Shown piece after piece: positions 62,401-64,000 of a DNA stretch of 64,000 bases. Source of the stretch: Bacteroidales bacterium. Lineage in GTDB: Bacteria > Bacteroidota > Bacteroidia > Bacteroidales > Muribaculaceae. A program made the translations under genes and the position numbers. Positions within the stretch are counted from its first letter, which is position 1. Each line of letters begins with the position of its first letter. The notes under the pieces are model-generated. The model was not told where the DNA came from, ran no database searches, and saw only the letters and a list, made by a program, of their open reading frames with translations. The DNA is taken from positions 4,833 through 68,832 of the forward strand of contig QAMW01000006.1 in assembly GCA_003150235.1 (NCBI GenBank), read 5' to 3'.

Positions 62401-63709
62401 CATCTCCAAAGAAATCACGCTGCCTGCGCGCTCCCTTGTAACCGCCGAGGTCGAGCTTGGCGATTTTAATCCCGGATTTTACACACTGTCGATGGATGTA
62501 AACGGCTCGGCTGCCGGTATATATAACATCGGTTTCAACCCCACACAGATTGAAATATCTTACGACGGACAGCCCGATTTCGATGAATTCTGGTCAACTG
62601 CCTTGAATGAGCTAAAAAATGTCGCGCCCCAGTTCAATATTGTCAGCGAAGTCACGGAAAAATCCACCTCCACACGCAAGGTATGGTATGTAGAGATGCA
62701 ATCAATCGCCGACGAACCCGACGGTACTCCGGTAATCATCTCAGGCTACTATGCCGAACCGGTTGCAGAAGGGACATATCCGTGCCTTATTCACTTCCAG
62801 GGGACTGATGGAGGTACATCAACCCCTTGGTGCATGGACGGCGACTCCAATCCTGAATGGTGTGAGTTCGTACTCTCGGTACGCGGACAGATGCTTAACA
62901 ACCGTGATCCTCATAAAGACCGCAACATCTACACTCTCAACGGCATGAGTTACTATACTTACGGACTCGCTGATGACGACTATAAACACAAGCACTACTA
63001 TTACGGCGCATATCTTGACTGTGTAAGGGCAATCGACTTCGTTGAAAGCCGCACGAAAGTTGATACCAACAATATATTCTGTGAAGGCGGAAGTCAGGGA
63101 GGCGCATTCACCTATGTCGCGGCTGCTCTTGCCAATGACAGGGTACGCGCTGTCGCACCGGGTATTACCGGACATGCCGATTTCCCTGTCGATTTCAAGG
63201 TAGCGGCATGGCCGGCAAACCAGATTCTTCCCCTCGCGGAAGCAAACGGCATATCCGAAACCGACATGCTTGCCCGTCTGTCATACTTCGATGTCAAGAA
63301 TTTCGCACACATGGTCAAATGCCCTGTCACAACCAATCTGTCGCTTCAGGACACGACCGATCCCGCCCGTGTAGGATTCGCGCCATTCAATCTTCTTGAT
63401 GTAGAAACAAAAGAGTATCTTGTTAATCCTCTTCTTGGACATGCCACTGCTCACGACTGGAGCAAGCGATACATGGAGTTTTTTGAGCGTCACAAATATG
63501 ACATTTCCACTTCTATATCCGGCCCTGAAAGCATCCCTTTCCTTAACGTGGAAGGGCGCATGATAAAAAGCCGTGATGAGATTCATATCAATGTCTACAA
63601 CATCGCCGGATGTCTAATCGCCGATGGATACGGGACAGTCCTTATTCCGTCGCCCGGAGCTTACATTGTTAAAGCCGGAAACAGGACGGAAAAAATAATC
63701 TGCCGCTGA
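59495..63709 (+). CDS. Giant secreted protein with two CE7 acetylesterase domains and T9SS tail
   Basis: The protein has 1404 residues with a signal peptide (about 1-20). Its order is: beta-sandwich modules (about 22-130 and 140-250), an Ig-like segment (about 255-355), CE7 domain 1 (about 360-680; Ser in GQSQGG, Asp in LQDPICPV, His in NEAHSVPSG), two more modules (about 690-790 and 800-910), an Ig-like segment (about 915-1020), CE7 domain 2 (about 1025-1340; Ser in GGSQGG, Asp in LQDTTDPARV, His in LLGHATAHDW) and a T9SS-type tail. The two halves are internal duplications. CE7 enzymes deacetylate xylo-oligosaccharides and other acetyl esters. Both active sites look intact. Confidence 0.88.
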   Translation: MKKYILLLMALGLLLTAHGATTKVTVNLWSGEVVMGNWSGYVVLSAEQVSSLEPGCRVLVSVKDVDSSAGTPQVYLQKSNWTDFSPAVKSIVKNAGIESFDITDELFAEINGKGLVVKGCHATLTKIAVQKEVELGEGGDFDSAVTCVWEGDTFISWEEPDKGWGVISSDCFKDVKSGNVLRFGMTDVRPWAQASIVDASWKSFADAPIKTVGLPFYEYTVTPAMLESIQETGLIVSGNGYRLTSIDVVDPAKMPAFTAQLAEGTSKLWAKGSEASVTLEIQNLGAEKLTVPVKAILSRDNGEAYAEIDQTAIAEPGATSEVTLELGKLEAGMYRLAIIAGGGLVESFNIACNPEGIAAAKDAQPDFDSFWNEALQQLAGIDPSFKITELPEKSGSKRRLYLVEMQSIPDGLTGEPVTIRAYYAEPVGDGKYPVVITYQGYDSAAYGPDGKPVDPYCPSGDQGEWAELILSTRGQSINNREPYTNTYGDWFAFNFGDKESYYYRGAYMDCIRAIDFVSSRDKVDSSAIFAQGQSQGGAFTIAAAALDPQKRLKAIAPAVPFMGDFPTYFTVAAWPRSVAVAQAAQKIMSEADMYRFLSYFDTKNLAGTIECPVIQAIGLQDPICPVPTNMAPFNNLKVPNRKLVVNENEAHSVPSGWYGQYMDWFKQAIEGMPDYMELTSNIFRGDFPVQWSALTLDASKFKYVKAGDVMKINISSIAEDRTSWPQLKVTDSSGNDIWTPTALYDSEKGLPAPYSAEFEIDADKAKLLQASGCKINGCAFTLASVDLTGTAEISTVLKNPAKAISTVWEGSERISWASDDTKNSVLIDKSAFTDIKEGTIVRVSMNEVANNAQLRLQANYTQFDPVSNTQLKGATSVDITFDEAMIALVKEKGLRLTGCYYTLDKVEFIDASQILRTQNMIATSCIKAWEEGEKAIGVVDIQSLEAHDYNVTITATVYSDLDKTSPAATISKEITLPARSLVTAEVELGDFNPGFYTLSMDVNGSAAGIYNIGFNPTQIEISYDGQPDFDEFWSTALNELKNVAPQFNIVSEVTEKSTSTRKVWYVEMQSIADEPDGTPVIISGYYAEPVAEGTYPCLIHFQGTDGGTSTPWCMDGDSNPEWCEFVLSVRGQMLNNRDPHKDRNIYTLNGMSYYTYGLADDDYKHKHYYYGAYLDCVRAIDFVESRTKVDTNNIFCEGGSQGGAFTYVAAALANDRVRAVAPGITGHADFPVDFKVAAWPANQILPLAEANGISETDMLARLSYFDVKNFAHMVKCPVTTNLSLQDTTDPARVGFAPFNLLDVETKEYLVNPLLGHATAHDWSKRYMEFFERHKYDISTSISGPESIPFLNVEGRMIKSRDEIHINVYNIAGCLIADGYGTVLIPSPGAYIVKAGNRTEKIICR

Positions 63710-63728
63710 AAATTATCACCTGTCACAC

Positions 63729-63769
63729 AATGAGGCTGTATCAATCCTGATGCAGCCTCATTATTGTTT
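63729..63769 (+). terminator. Terminator of the CE7 gene
   Basis: AATGAGGCTG (63729-63738) pairs with CAGCCTCATT (63753-63762) across a 14-base loop, followed by ATTGTTTT. Confidence 0.75.
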
Positions 63770-63794
63770 TGAGTAATGAAATTGGGAGAAAAAC

Positions 63795-63828
63795 AAAAAA
63801 GGTCGAGCCTCGCGGCCGGACCTTTTTT
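63795..63828 (-). terminator. Terminator of the tRNA-Tyr/tRNA-Gly unit
   Basis: AAAAAAGGTC (63795-63804) pairs with GACCTTTTTT (63819-63828). On the minus strand it ends in T residues right after tRNA-Gly. Confidence 0.8.
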
Positions 63829-63829
63829 G

Positions 63830-63902
63830 AGCGGAAGACGAGGCTCAAACTCGCGACCCTCAGCTTGGAAGGCTGATGCTCTATCAACTGAGCTACTTCC
63901 GC
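63830..63902 (-). tRNA. tRNA-Gly (anticodon TCC)
   Basis: On the minus strand the acceptor GCGGAAG pairs with CTTCCGC, the D-arm contains AGCTCAGTTGATAGAGC, the anticodon loop is CTTCCAA between CAGC and GCTG, and the T-arm is CGAGTTTGAGCCTCG. The discriminator is T, as usual for tRNA-Gly. CCA is not encoded. Confidence 0.95.
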
Positions 63903-63921
63903 AATTATAATAGTAGTAGCG

Positions 63922-64000
63922 TGGGCGAAGATGGATTCGAACCACCGAAGGTATAAACCAGCAGATTTACAGTCTGCCCCATTTGGCCACTCTGGTATTC
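63922..64000 (-). tRNA. tRNA-Tyr (anticodon GTA), 5' end cut by the window
   Basis: On the minus strand the anticodon arm GCAGA-CTGTAAA-TCTGC gives anticodon GTA. A long variable arm is present, as in tRNA-Tyr, with T-arm GGTGGTTCGAATCCATC. The 3' acceptor TTCGCCC is followed by discriminator A. The last three bases of the 5' acceptor strand (GAA) are seen; the first four lie beyond the window. Confidence 0.93.

Overview
The window comes from a chromosome of the order Bacteroidales, most plausibly a gut Muribaculaceae-type bacterium. The evidence is a complete type IX secretion (T9SS) core cluster (porT-porP-porK-porL-porM-porN), four secreted proteins with T9SS-type C-terminal tails, fimbrillin-type lipoprotein genes, pectin-degradation genes, and the Bacteroidetes promoter signature (-7 TAnnTTTG with -33 TTTG/TTG) upstream of many genes. 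The family-level assignment is inference; no rRNA gene is present.

Layout. 1-2.8 kb: sufC (3' end), sufD, sufS. 2.8-6.9 kb: an accessory patch with short dispersed repeats, a secreted beta-sandwich protein, and a two-gene AAA ATPase plus PD-(D/E)XK-like nuclease module with its own promoter. 6.9-14 kb: a TPR protein, an outer-membrane barrel and a GH3 glycosidase as one unit. 14-16.5 kb: a secreted adhesin-like protein. 16.6-27.5 kb, mostly minus strand: cysK; an iron alcohol dehydrogenase with a FemAB/GNAT-like gene; pyrG-yidC; a DUF3575/fimbrillin-like three-gene operon; an M48 protease. 27.6-35.7 kb, plus strand: a small unknown protein, an SDR, and porT/P/K/L/M/N. Then tRNA-Asp and an MFS transporter. 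37.2-46.5 kb: a uronate/pectin catabolic cluster (esterase, DUF4861, kduD, an orphan galactitol-PTS IIC, kduI, an NfnAB-like pair, kdgK, kdgA). 46.6-55.5 kb: a rhamnogalacturonan-I cluster (PL11 lyase, CE12 esterase, GH28, GH95, a second esterase). 55.6-57.2 kb: an orphan Vsr endonuclease and an ATPase_2-type protein. 57.3-63.7 kb: a membrane-bound propeller/AraC regulator divergent from a giant tandem CE7 esterase. The end carries tRNA-Gly and a truncated tRNA-Tyr.

How it works together: T9SS would carry the lyase, the CE7 esterase and the other CTD-tailed proteins to the surface. Pectic backbone fragments would be trimmed by GH28/GH95/esterases, and unsaturated uronates would pass through KduI, KduD, KdgK and KdgA to pyruvate and glyceraldehyde-3-phosphate. 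Unusually, KduI carries a signal peptide and the only transporter in the cluster is a PTS IIC protein with no IIA/IIB partner, which suggests periplasmic isomerisation followed by non-phosphorylating uptake. The best candidate for an undescribed system is the AAA ATPase/PD-(D/E)XK pair at 4.35-6.40 kb. The next most interesting are the periplasmic-KduI/orphan-IIC route and a ~105-residue beta-sandwich module shared between two T9SS clients.
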